From positions 1,736,001 through 1,800,000 of the forward strand of contig VNKQ01000003.1 in NCBI GenBank assembly GCA_016508695.1: a DNA stretch of 64,000 nucleotides, read 5' to 3'. Positions 54,145 to 64,000 of the stretch are shown here, piece after piece. Both the position numbers and the translations under genes were made by a program. Each line of letters begins with the position of its first letter. The stretch's first letter is position 1. Source of the stretch: Hyphodiscus hymeniophilus (Eukaryota > Ascomycota > Leotiomycetes > Helotiales > Hyphodiscaceae). The notes beneath the pieces are model-generated. The model was given only the letters and a program-made list of their open reading frames with translations. It was not told the DNA's origin and did not search any database.

Positions 54145-56509
54145 GGCTTCTGTCCTCTCGTGGGGAGAAGGTGACGGGGTTGAATTGTGTTTTCCGCAGT
54201 ATGGAGGGTATGAGGGACCGTTTGATATCTAGATCAAATTCGCTGTTGGGAGGACTGTGATTCACTCCTTAATCTAACACGGTTGATGGTTAGCAGGCTG
54301 CTGACATTTCGGGGAGCAAATTTCGAAGCGCGTTGATGAACCCAACAACAAGGTCTGCCTGCCCACACAATGCGGGGGACGTACACGGAAATGATATCGG
54401 CCTCAATGGAGCTTTCTGCAGAAAGCCGCGTCGTTATAAGACCTGCTTGATATGCGGCCTTGGTTGTTGAGAGTAAAGGGCTTGGTCGGTGAGGCTTTGA
54501 CAGCGCTGTGTCAGAGGAATATGACCCGGGGTGTGTGTATGAATCGTCAGAGTATGATTCACAGCGCTCGTATGTCTTGTGGAAAGGTGATTCGTGCGAC
54601 AACAATGAACTCGTAGAAGCTTTGTTACTGAGTTGTTGGTGGTGCAGACTCGGAGCTCGTCGGACACAATTCGTTGTGCGCTAGTAGAACCGTCGCCTCG
54701 CGTCTTAAAAAAAATCGACAAACAACAGTCAGACTCTGCTCAGAATGATGGCGGTACGCTGTTTGTGCAATAGAATAATGACTATACGTCCGGAGGAGTC
54801 TTTTCGCAGATACCTGTTGTAAGAACTTGATGTAGCGTAAGGGGCTTTTGGAGTTTGAGATTTCGTAATAGCAGCCAAGGCGTTGCTCTCCTTTGCTGGA
54901 ATGAGGCGTCAACAATCGTCGGATTGGCAAGGGTTTCAATGATCTGTTCAGCAGCACAACAAGTTTATTGCTCAAAGTGATAGAATCCTCGTGGTTGTCG
55001 TCGAAGATCGTCGTTGCAAGGTCAGAAAGATGTTTCACGCAAGAGAAAGGTCCTTGGTGGCCTGCTCTCAAAGCTTAGTCAAAGCCTGGCCAACTTACAA
55101 AACTGACGCCGTACTCCCATGCACTGATGCCCTTCAAGCAGCGAGTGTTTCTGGCGCTTATGCGCTATCTCACCTACTAACAACCCCTTTCTTTCGCCGC
55201 CTCATTCAATGGATCCCTCGAAACACAATTGGTTCAGAGAGAAGACACATCCCAGCATTCAAGAATAACTTTTGTTGACCGTCGACGTCTTACGTTCTAC
55301 GTTCTGGCGTTTGAAGGTTTAGTGACGAGTTCGGTCCACTTTATCATGCAATCTACTCCACCTGAATACGAAGACCCATAGGCAAAATCTAGATGTAGAG
55401 ACCAAAAACTGCTCAATTCAGCACTACATTTTATACGTTATTATCTGGGATAAGTTTTTGTCATTTAGATAGTGAGTGTTTTGTACAAACTGAGACGTGA
55501 CCTTGGAGATCTTAAGAAATCTGATAAGCCAGAGACGCAGTATATATCCGCCTTTGCTAGCCGAGTTACTCAGGCTTTTATAAAGTAAGGTAGGTAATTA
55601 GAAGCCCAAACGCACAATTATTTTTGAGCATTACGACGCTATTTAAGACCCGGCATCAAGTTCAATTGCTCGGCATCTAGAAAAAGATCGAACTTCCGGA
55701 TCGTCTTAGGAACCTTATCTCAGCGACCCCTTTTCTGACTGGCCTTACAGGAAGCCACGCTCTACCATGGGAGATGAGGTTCTGGGAGTTACAAAGTAGC
55801 AGGTAGATCTTCCCAGATAAGCACCATTACTGTGCACGGCAAATGGCAGACACTTAGTTCTAAAATGACCGAAGAAAGACATTTCGATATCTCGGGATAT
55901 GTGCTGCATCTCAAATGACATGTCACGATCACAAGAGAAGACAAAGAGGAGGGGACATTGGTGGCAGCATCAAACATTCCGTTATTCCTCCGATCCGCCC
56001 TTCCGTCAAGACCACCAAATGCTCGCAATGCAGTACAAATGCCCCGGACGTCGTCGAGAACGCCTAACCAGCCTTTAAACCCATATTTTACAAATCTCGG
56101 CACAATGAACCAACCATGAAATCATCATATCGACCGCTCGCTCGCTCTCTGCGACTTCCCAGATCTAGGCTCCGCGAAATGCTCACACAATTGAAAGACG
56201 CGATATAGTGCATCGCCAAAGAAGAGAAGACATCATGAAGAAGGAATAAAACAAAAGACCATCCGACCCAAGGCGCTATGCTGATGATTCAAACAGAATA
56301 TGAAACTATGCCGCAATGCAAAAATCTCGAACTAGGAGAGACGTGATGCAGGGATGCAATCTTTGAACGACTAGGGTATCAAAAAACCCCACTGAACAAA
56401 GCAACCTCAACTGTTACTTATCGTTGAGCGTATCGAGCGTCAAATACACATTCGATATCCCAATCGTGGTTATATAAAATGAGTCTTGCAAGGACTCTAC
56501 CGAACATCA
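54145..56509. other. 2.4 kb intergenic region with a possible retroelement remnant
   Basis: This region holds the PP1 promoter and the 3' region of the LRR gene. No intact gene is seen. A patch at about 55480-55790 gives broken peptides that vaguely resemble retrotransposon Gag. Confidence 0.45.
55480..55790 (+). mobile_element. Possible decayed Gag-like retroelement fragment
   Basis: Translating the plus strand in more than one frame gives segments such as KLRRDLGDLKKSDKPETQYI and KKIELPDRLRNLISATPF. These are interrupted by stops and frameshifts. The spacing and composition resemble Gag of fungal LTR elements, but no zinc knuckle, protease or LTR is visible. This is a weak call. Confidence 0.25.
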
Positions 56510-59151
56510 TCAGCCCAATGTTCGGCCACTGTGAATAGTCTGTTGACTGTTGGCTCGTGGCGTAGCTGGGGGCCTCATTGTGCCAGGAGGACTGAAGTCC
56601 CCAACTCCATAAGCTTGCTGAGCTTTCTTTTGAGCGTCCCATCCTTCTTCACTCAAAACACTCAACCAACCATTGCCCACGTCATTCCGTAGAGCTTCAA
56701 TTTTCTTGCGGTATAACTCTCCACTGATACTCCAGTCCTGGGAGTCTTGGGAAACATTCTTAACAAGAGCAGGCTCGTAGGTCATTGGCTCGATGAGAGG
56801 CAATCGAGGGACAGCTGAGGAATCATTTCGTGGAGTGTTTGTCTGGCTCTGTGTTTGTCGAGGTTCAGAAGGAGTATACGATGGAATAGTTTGCGGCGAG
56901 GGATCTGGACTATTACTGAAGCCAACCTCGGAGGCGGTAACAGGAACAATGTCGTCTTGCGTAGAGAATCTTACAGCAGGCTTTGCCTTGGTGGGAGATG
57001 TGTCGCTGGTTGACAAGTCCACAATTCGTCGTTTCGGCGTTCGCTTGCGCCTGCCAGATGAGCTTGTGTATATCTCACTTGTGGTGGCCGTAGGTATTGG
57101 GCGTTCTTTACGAAGCAACGACGGTTCTCGACTACCAGGATACTCGATAACGGGCTTGTTAACTTCAACCGTAGATAAGCCATAGTCTGCTGGTGGTGGC
57201 TTCACCACAGGAACTGTTGCACGCTCAGCTACACGGTCCACTAAGTGGCGTCTTTCGTTGTAACCTGGGCCGTGAGTGTCGATCAACATATCTTCAGTGT
57301 AACCCGGTGTCTTTCTGAACAAATTGAAGATAGTGATCCTGTAGCCACTATGAGTCCTGGTGAATGGGTTGCCGAGAACCCAAATCTCTCGAAGATCAGG
57401 TATTCCGGTCAATCTGGCTAGTTCGGTTGGATCATTGATTTTGTTATCTCTTAGATCAAGTCGCTCCAGGGGGTAGAGTCTTTCCACACCAGCGATGGAT
57501 ATAAGTCGGTTAGATCGTAGATTCAGTGCAGTGATTGCGGGAAGGGGGTTCCTTGTTAAAGAATGAAGCGAGTCGATCATGCAATTGGATAGGTTCAGAG
57601 CCCGTAGCGCCGTGAGTGAGGCCAGACAGTCCGGTATCTGCGAGAAGAGATTTGAAGATAGATCTAGAGAGTGAAGTGTGTTGGCTAATGGCGTTAGACT
57701 GGCGGCTGATATGGAGGTGAGGCCGTTATCTGCAAGACTGAGATGCTTGAGGAATCTCCATTTCGAAGACGGGAGTATGCCTATGGTTGAAAGGTTTGAC
57801 AAGCTCCCGCGTGGGTTTTGCCAGCTATCTGACATGCTCGAGTGCGAACTACCGGAGCCAGATCTCTTGACTTTGTATGAAGAACCTCTTAGATGGCCAT
57901 GAGCAGAGCCAGTCCTCGAGCTTGGTGGCCTTACAGGAGAGTTGCTTCTCGGCCTCCCTTTTTTGGGAGACTTGGCTCCATCAGAACCAGCACGAACCAG
58001 CGAAACCCCTCGAAGCTCATCATCCCCAATATAGTGGCGATCATCTGGTGATCCAGGTGCGGAGTTGGAGTGGACCAACTCGGCGTGTGGCAAAGTGGGA
58101 CTACGTCTAGGACTTGAAGATGTAGCCCAGGTAGCAGTAGGAGACATTTGTGCCTTCGAAGAACGTCGTCGTCGCTTGTCCATATCATCCAGCACAATAT
58201 TAATCAAGAGATCGGCCGGGTCATCAACGCTTGCACGTTTAACAGTCAAAGATCTCAATTGCTCTGCAAGTCGATCCCAGCCAGAGAATTGCCGAATATC
58301 AATGTCACTAATCTCCAAGGCACTTAAGTTCTTGAATGCGACAAGGGGAACAGCGGTATCAAACGGAAATTCCTCGTATCCTTCAATCAGCCGAGCCCGG
58401 CGATCAGGCGCAAGGCGCAGGCAGGGGATTTTTGTGAAGGCAGAGTATAGATACTTTAGATCTCCTTCAATAGCAGTCTTCTGCTTCTCAGTCTTCGCGG
58501 CAGAGCTTCCAGAACCAAGACCAAAGTTTGACCACAACGAAGACATGCCAGACATTACGCTTCGTACACTTGAGACTGAATGGATTGACTCGTTATCTGA
58601 GCCTCGGCCCTTTGGACGTTGTGATTGACTCAAGAAGGAGACGTAGTTCGCTGCCGATGTATCTGCATGGAGGTTCTCTAACCTTAGGGTCATAGATCCA
58701 ACCTGTATGCCAAGTTCTTCAAATCGGGAGAGGAGATAGAAAAGATGATGAGGCGTCAAGGCAAGCTTTGCAGGTTTGATGTTATGAGAGGCGAAGGTCA
58801 GGTATGGAAGGGAAAGGGCTGCCGCGAGCGTACTTGATGTGGTTGAAGAAGAAGCAGAGGATGACTGGTTTGTGGTCGAAGGTGAGGTTGGTATTTCGGA
58901 TCCTCCGATCGCCCCAGTAACACTTTGTGAGCCATGTTTAGGAAGAGCTCGCTTTAATTGCAGAGCATTTGCGAGTGCTTTTTCTGTTCTCGTAGTCAGT
59001 TTTGTCACTGGTGGTTCTGGGAGGGTAGGTTGGTTACCATGACTTCTTACAAACGCCGCAAGGGCCTTCCGAGGAACATGTTAGCACAACAAACATCACA
59101 AAAGATTCATTTCTTTACCTTGATGAAATTCCCTCCCTCCTCGCTGTCCAT
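56510..59151 (-). CDS. Leucine-rich-repeat protein, fungal conserved
   Basis: Minus-strand exons 59151-59119 (33 nt), 59065-59038 (28 nt) and 58983-56510 give 844 aa. Two very short 5' exons add MDSEEGGNFIKALAAFVRSH before EKALANALQLKRAL. The long ORF's own upstream Met lies inside an intron. Residues about 1-280 form an ordered N-terminal region with LPYLTFASHNIKPAKLALTP. A Ser-rich stretch follows, then about five LRRs (about 430-570) with LKHLSLADNGLTSI, LHSLDLSSNLFSQIP and LERLDLRDNKIND. An LRR-cap-like IWVLGNPFTRTHSGYRITIF ends the block. The C-terminal 250 residues are disordered. It resembles SDS22/nischarin-type LRRs, which act in protein binding. I cannot name the orthologue. Confidence 0.88.
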
Positions 59152-60107
59152 ATCGATTATCGGGGATGCATGAGGCTATCGTGAACGTTATGACCTTCGG
59201 CTAGACAGAATCATAGGCTACCCACGACCCGACCTTGTATCTCAGAGGATGCGTAGCCGCGTTCGATGCCGGGTGCGACTCGAAGGGAAAAGAAGGGGAG
59301 GCGGTCTGCGAAGGTAACACAATGTCAGCTCTATGTTCTAGACTAGCAACAAGAGGAGTTGTTTGAGGAGCAATGCCTCTGTGAATCGACGAGGCGTCCG
59401 GTGAGTTCCCTCTCCTCTCTTGTGCTCCAAGATATTAAACGGTCTCAAACGGTTGTGCTGCAATACGATAGATCGCTTGCAGACAACCGAAGATTCATAT
59501 AATCAGCAAATTGAGATTGAACTGACCTCGAGGCACTCGTCTTATCGTGAGAAGATGCTGAGGCGGCAGCACCTTGAGCCAACTTGCTCCGAAGTGAGCA
59601 GAGCAGACCGAGCGGAAGACGAACGGAAGGACGAGCCACGGTGATAAAAGCGCCAATTTACTCGAGGAGAAAAGGGCAAAGATGGTAGTGGTGGTGGAGA
59701 TAGGATGGGGTGGCTTGCAGGTGCTGTGGGCCTGCGATGCTTGACGCCTTAGGATGATTCGCAAACGTCGAGTCGAAGACGCGGGAGACGCACAGAGTGA
59801 AGAGCGAAGCTTTTTCTTGAGTGGCCCTTTTGATATGTAGGGAAGCGCAAGATAGGACCCTTTGGAGACAGACGAATGAAATGTGGGAAGCAGGCGGGCA
59901 GGGCAGTATGGAATATGAGGTTGATTGTTGATTGTCTTTTTGGAAAGGGACGGCCGCGTAGAGGCGAGGCAAGGCAAGGGTGCTGCCTTAGTGGTTCCGG
60001 AGGCAATCGATTGGAGATACCCTCGAAATCGAGTATGTAACTCTAACCCTTTCGACGACGTTTACTTATTATTATTGTTTATTTACTGTTCTCGACTGGA
60101 TCAACGA

Positions 60108-60161
60108 CCTCCTCCTCCTCCTCCTCCTCCTCCTCCTCCTCCTCCTCCTCCTCCTCCTCCT
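60108..60161 (+). repeat. (CCT)18 microsatellite
   Basis: An uninterrupted run of 18 CCT triplets (GGA on the minus strand). The poly-Pro and poly-Glu ORFs that cover it are artefacts of the repeat. Confidence 0.97.
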
Positions 60162-63070
60162 GTGCCCTATAGGTACACTGCCACACAGCACAAGCACAAG
60201 ATAGAGTTTCCAAATAACACATCTTACCACTACCATTACTCTTACACATCTCACGATAGCAATGATCATCTCGGCGCGCTGAATCCCCCAAGAGTCCAAG
60301 ACATGGCGAGCAAGCGCAGCACAGAAGACTTCCCTGGGCCTACTGTATCATCATCAATCCCTGCAGCTCATGCAAGATACCCCACCAACAAGACCGAAGG
60401 AACGCAATACCGGCCGCGATGGCCTTCCCCAAAAGGACGTCCAATGTCCAACAATCATACGAAAACTTCCTGCTAAGTCCAATCATCATCCAAACACACC
60501 TCATTCCTTTCGGTGGTCCCCCGCGCACCCCTCATTGTCGATGAGGAATAGCTTCACGACAGCTTCACTGGCCACAACCCTTTTCTTCACCGCTTCATGA
60601 TCAACGCAAGCGCATGCGATTGCTCACCACTGTCAATATCAATCACGCACACCACTTCCTGACCAGAGTCACACTGGTACAGTGATTTACGAGACCCGGG
60701 GGCGACACTCGGCGTCAGCCTCGCAGCATGGAGTGATCAGGCCAAACCCTCTTCCACCCCCTACACCCTCAGAGAGGAACTTTCTTACTCAGTCAGCTCC
60801 CAGAACGCTCCGCATCCAAGCCATCAATACTCATATGTCTCGGTCACTGCCACTTTGCGCGTGCGCGACCTGTAGCATTCCAAAGAACCTGATTACGACC
60901 TATCTCGTATCATGCCTGCATGGCTGAAACTTAGTATCAAAATAAACGGTCACTCTAGCAGAAACGAAGGACGCACCGCACACTTGGTGGCAAGTGTGCA
61001 AGTGTGCAAGAAGAACAAATAATCACGCCGCCTATCTGTATGCAGGAGAATCGACAAACAGTCAAGTATCGGTTGGGCTCCTGTGACTACCAGGCATTCG
61101 ATGCTCTATGCAGATGCATGAGATAGCGCTGCTGGAGAGATGCAGCACACTTCTGATATTATCGCGGCCACCCTGAGATTAACGAGTGTGGGGTCCAGAA
61201 GTCAATAACAACACCTGACATCTGACTCTGGTCAACCTCAACTTTTTTTCTGTAGACACACGGACTTTGCAGATTCGAGATACCAGAAGTCACTCATCCA
61301 GGCATTACGGAGTGAACAGTCAGTTTTTCCACACCTGTTGAAACCAACATACCGAACGTTGGTTCAAGAATATCCCTAATACCCTGATGTCTACCCCTCC
61401 AAAGGCCAAGGCGGTGAAGATGAAGAAGATTGGACCCCCAAATTCGCTTCTGAGAAATAAAGTTTGGCATTCAGTCTCCGTGCACTTTTCCATGACCTAC
61501 AGTACCCATGTTGTTGCATGTGCCGCCATATGCGCACCATATGTCTATTGAGTTCCGACGTCTATTAAGCCGATGCCGCTCCAGTGTCCACCTACTTCTC
61601 TCATCTGGAAGATATCGCAACATGAAACGAGCATCTTGGCTCGGAACTGTGTATGAACCACAAGGGTCCGCATCTTCACCGACTCGGACGACGCTTCTAA
61701 GCCAATTGCAACCACACGCTTTGTATCAACCACCGGTTCTTCGCGATAAGTCATGTGGTCGAGTTATGTAGATCGCCGACACGGCGACAACATTTTTGGC
61801 GTCGTGGAACTTCCTAATCTGGCCATAACTGGTTCAAAATACCCACTTTAAGATCTTTGCTCCTGATACTGGTGGTTCCTATGGCATCGATCTATTCAGC
61901 AACTTATGAAGTTCGGCGCTGAAAAGATTTATACCTTCGGGAGTCAAGTGAATCTATCTTTGGAATTGCTTCATAGTCTATCACATGACGATTAACAGGA
62001 ATGGCAAGCCATGTTTAAAGTAGCTTCAATGCTCTCCCATGCCCCACTATCCGGCAGCTTGCCAGACATGATTTTCATATGTCGCGGACGGACTATGCTT
62101 TCTTCCTGTACCATTGGAGCTTCAGCCTTGTGCGCCTTCTACGGTAAACCGCTTAGAGTTTGAAAAATTGAATTCACTTGAGCAAGGTGCTCAATTCGCG
62201 GCTGCAGCAATTCCACTCGCTAGCGTTCCCATTCTATCTCTGATTGACCCAATCCTGCTTCGCCTTTTTCTACCAACAATATATCGTTCAATTTCTACAC
62301 CATGAGGTCAGAGTATACCTTCAACTATGCACTTTCGATATGGCGAGAAAGTTCAGATTGAGTGACTTTGTAAGGGATGGGAACGACGGAAATGCGTCAT
62401 ATGGGATATATCGTCGCTCGTAAGCTCTGCACATAATCTGTGCTCGGTAAAGCGGAAGATCTACTATGACGCGATTGATCTGCGAGAAGAAGTCCATTGG
62501 TAAAATATAAACCTGGTGGACGATCAGCCACGTTGACCGAACGGCCATGATTCTTGCATCGCAGTACGAGAACACTTACCGGCCACGAAATGCCTAGTAC
62601 TATCCATAGTCTAGTGTTTCATTTTTACAAAACTGCCCAATGTGGAGAGAAGACCGCGGTCGTCGGCTTAGAGACAATCACTGCAGACTTCGATCTCCCC
62701 AGACGCCAGTCGTTTGGTAGAAGCTTTGCGATGTAGAGATTTGCCACGAATGCCAAAGCAATATCTTGCAAACCAAGTCTATCCGTTACGGTTTAGGCCA
62801 ACTTTTCAATATTTTTCCAGGCGAAATTCCATCTCAAGCCGTTCGATGTGCCATCTTGTTCGTCTCAATCCTCAATGCCTCCTCCTACTTACCTTCTTTG
62901 TTTCCATCTCTCAACGTTCTTGTCTTTTTTGCACATGCCAATGAAGATATTTCTAAGTACATTTGTGGGTTGAAATTGTTTTATGTTGGCAAGGGTGATC
63001 ATTTTTGAACTCGCTGCACAGTTTTCTATCATCAAAGGCCGGGTGCGGACTGTGGTTTAAGTAAGAGTCT

Positions 63071-63507
63071 TCAAGGATCCACTGACATTCCACTTCTGAA
63101 CTGGCCAAGCTCATCTGATGATGGCTTGTCAATGTGGATAGTCACTTGGGGATTTAGAGCTTCCGTATATAACTGCGGGTAAGGCATTGACCGCGAGAAC
63201 CATAGTTGCCTCAGAATAAAGGCGGTTTCGAAAGGTACTTTAGTCCTCTCGGCAACTCTGCAGTTCTGCTTCAAGATCACTCTTAAAGTGTGTGATCTGA
63301 TTCAATCAACTTGCCACTGGACTGCTCTACGAAAGTTTTGTTATTGCGACCATTAGAAGTACCATCCCCAGATGTCCAAATGGGAAAAATGGCCCAACTT
63401 CCTTCTGGCATGTGCTCTAAATTTCTTTCCCGGATCTGTATGCCTTGTACAATGGCGTATTGGCTTGATTGGCCTATGAATCTTATTGGATTTGATCTGA
63501 ATGGCAT
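63071..63507 (-). pseudogene. Possible frameshifted minus-strand ORF pair, unknown
   Basis: An upstream ORF (63507-63283) ends LIESDHTL and a second (63280-63071) continues as LKQNCRVAERTKVPFETAFI in another frame. Both read like protein. The join falls in a CACACA run, where a slipped dinucleotide could explain a frameshift. I do not recognise the family. It may be a decayed gene or a chance pairing. Confidence 0.25.
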
Positions 63508-64000
63508 CGCCTCTTACCTGTACAAACGAAGCATTCATCTGGCTCGTCTATGGAGCCCAAACTCCACGCATTATAATCTCGAGGAAGCCTGTTACCACGA
63601 GATGGTTGTAGGCCTGGTTGGCAAAGTACATTCTACCAGCTGGAAGACTCAACAGCGACTAAGCTGTTGCAGCAATAGGCTGGTAATGAAAGCATCGAAT
63701 CGACATCTGGTGATGTATAACCTTTTCAAATCCTCGAGGGAAAGGTTTGTATCGAAAATGAGGCGGAATTATCAATTTATTCTCTATCGGGTTAGATATG
63801 TTATTAGACAAACACCTGGATTAAGGTTCCTAACCCTCCGCTCTTCTCCACAGCATTCTCCTCCACCATTCATTACTTATCCAACCTCCACCCATGAGGA
63901 TATCAATAGAATTCCGCCGCCAATATTATTCCGAGATACGACTTAACCAAAACAACAACTTTTCGCTCCCCCGTATATCTTCCCTTCTTGCCAACCGCCC

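Larger units (their letters stand above)
59152..64000. other. 4.8 kb terminal region without a credible gene
   Basis: The part next to 59152 is the LRR-gene promoter. Further on there are only short ORFs that start and stop in all frames, many rich in random Ser/Pro/Leu. Minus-strand segments at 62575-62321 and 63507-63071 look most protein-like but resemble nothing I know. No repeats, tRNA or transposon motif were recognised apart from a CCT microsatellite. Confidence 0.5.

Noticed and set aside
59495..59977. 160-codon minus-strand ORF upstream of the LRR gene
   Set aside because: Ser/Pro/Leu-rich random composition, non-conserved appearance, and overlapping open frames.
59925..60476. 183-codon plus-strand ORF with a poly-Pro run, and the poly-Glu ORFs opposite
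   Set aside because: Openness comes from the CCT microsatellite, which has no stops in any frame. The flanks have no protein features.
1..64000. CRISPR arrays, operons, prophage or a secondary-metabolite cluster
   Set aside because: The window is eukaryotic. No regular spacer arrays, and no PKS, NRPS, terpene or regulatory cluster genes were seen.

Overview
The window is nuclear DNA of a filamentous ascomycete (Pezizomycotina). Genes run on both strands with no operons. Introns are mostly 45-60 nt, GT-AG, with CTAAC/CTRAY branch sites 10-20 nt before the acceptor. The protein set is typical of such fungi: delta-COP, APC4, a LAMMER kinase, a DUF2235 hydrolase, WSC proteins and a GH11 xylanase. 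A Leotiomycete (Helotiales-type, plant-associated) host is my best guess from protein resemblance and the secreted xylanase; it is inference. Exons were rebuilt by hand from splice signals, reading-frame continuity and family knowledge. Where exon sums are given they divide by three.

Layout. 0.9-3.5 kb (-): acidic Asp/Glu-rich protein. 4.1-5.8 kb (+): delta-COP (RET2). 6.2-8.8 kb (+): APC/C subunit APC4. 8.8-10.2 kb: a decayed amino-acid-permease fragment followed by two families of short tandem repeats. 10.3-10.8 kb (+): a small single-span membrane protein. 10.9-12.0 kb (-): APH-like kinase. 13.4-16.1 kb (+): DUF2235 alpha/beta hydrolase with an SRAPSRAPS tail. 17.3-18.4 kb (+): ascomycete hypothetical. 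18.8-21.6 kb (-): long tRNase Z. 22.0-24.3 kb (-): LAMMER kinase. 25.8-27.0 kb (-): sideroflexin. 27.9-30.4 kb (+): Bbc1/Aim3-like protein. 31.2-32.5 kb (-): BTB protein. 33.8-34.6 kb (-): TCTP. 35.3-36.4 kb (+): sphinganine C4-hydroxylase SUR2. 37.4-38.2 kb (-): GH11 xylanase. 43.0-45.0 kb (+): secreted two-WSC-domain protein. 45.5-48.8 kb (-): eIF3a. 49.7-50.0 kb (+): G-protein gamma. 50.5-52.0 kb (+): Rdx/selenoprotein-W-like protein with two microexons. 53.0-54.1 kb (-): PP1 catalytic subunit. 56.5-59.2 kb (-): LRR protein. 59.2-64.0 kb: no credible intact gene.

Most genes are unrelated housekeeping functions (vesicle coat, cell cycle, tRNA 3' processing, translation initiation, phosphatase and kinase signalling, mitochondrial amino-acid transport, sphingolipid synthesis). 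I see no biosynthetic or defence cluster. The xylanase and the WSC protein are the secreted pair; they are transcribed outwards from a shared 4.7 kb spacer.

The most unusual features are gene-structural. Two back-to-back microexons (9 and 10 nt) rebuild the conserved WMLRAAY segment of the Rdx protein. Two 50-nt GC-AG introns lie in the neighbouring RET2 and APC4 genes. RET2 also has an intron directly after its start codon. Three stop-free introns of length divisible by three would be read through by a plain ORF call. I found no convincing wholly new system.
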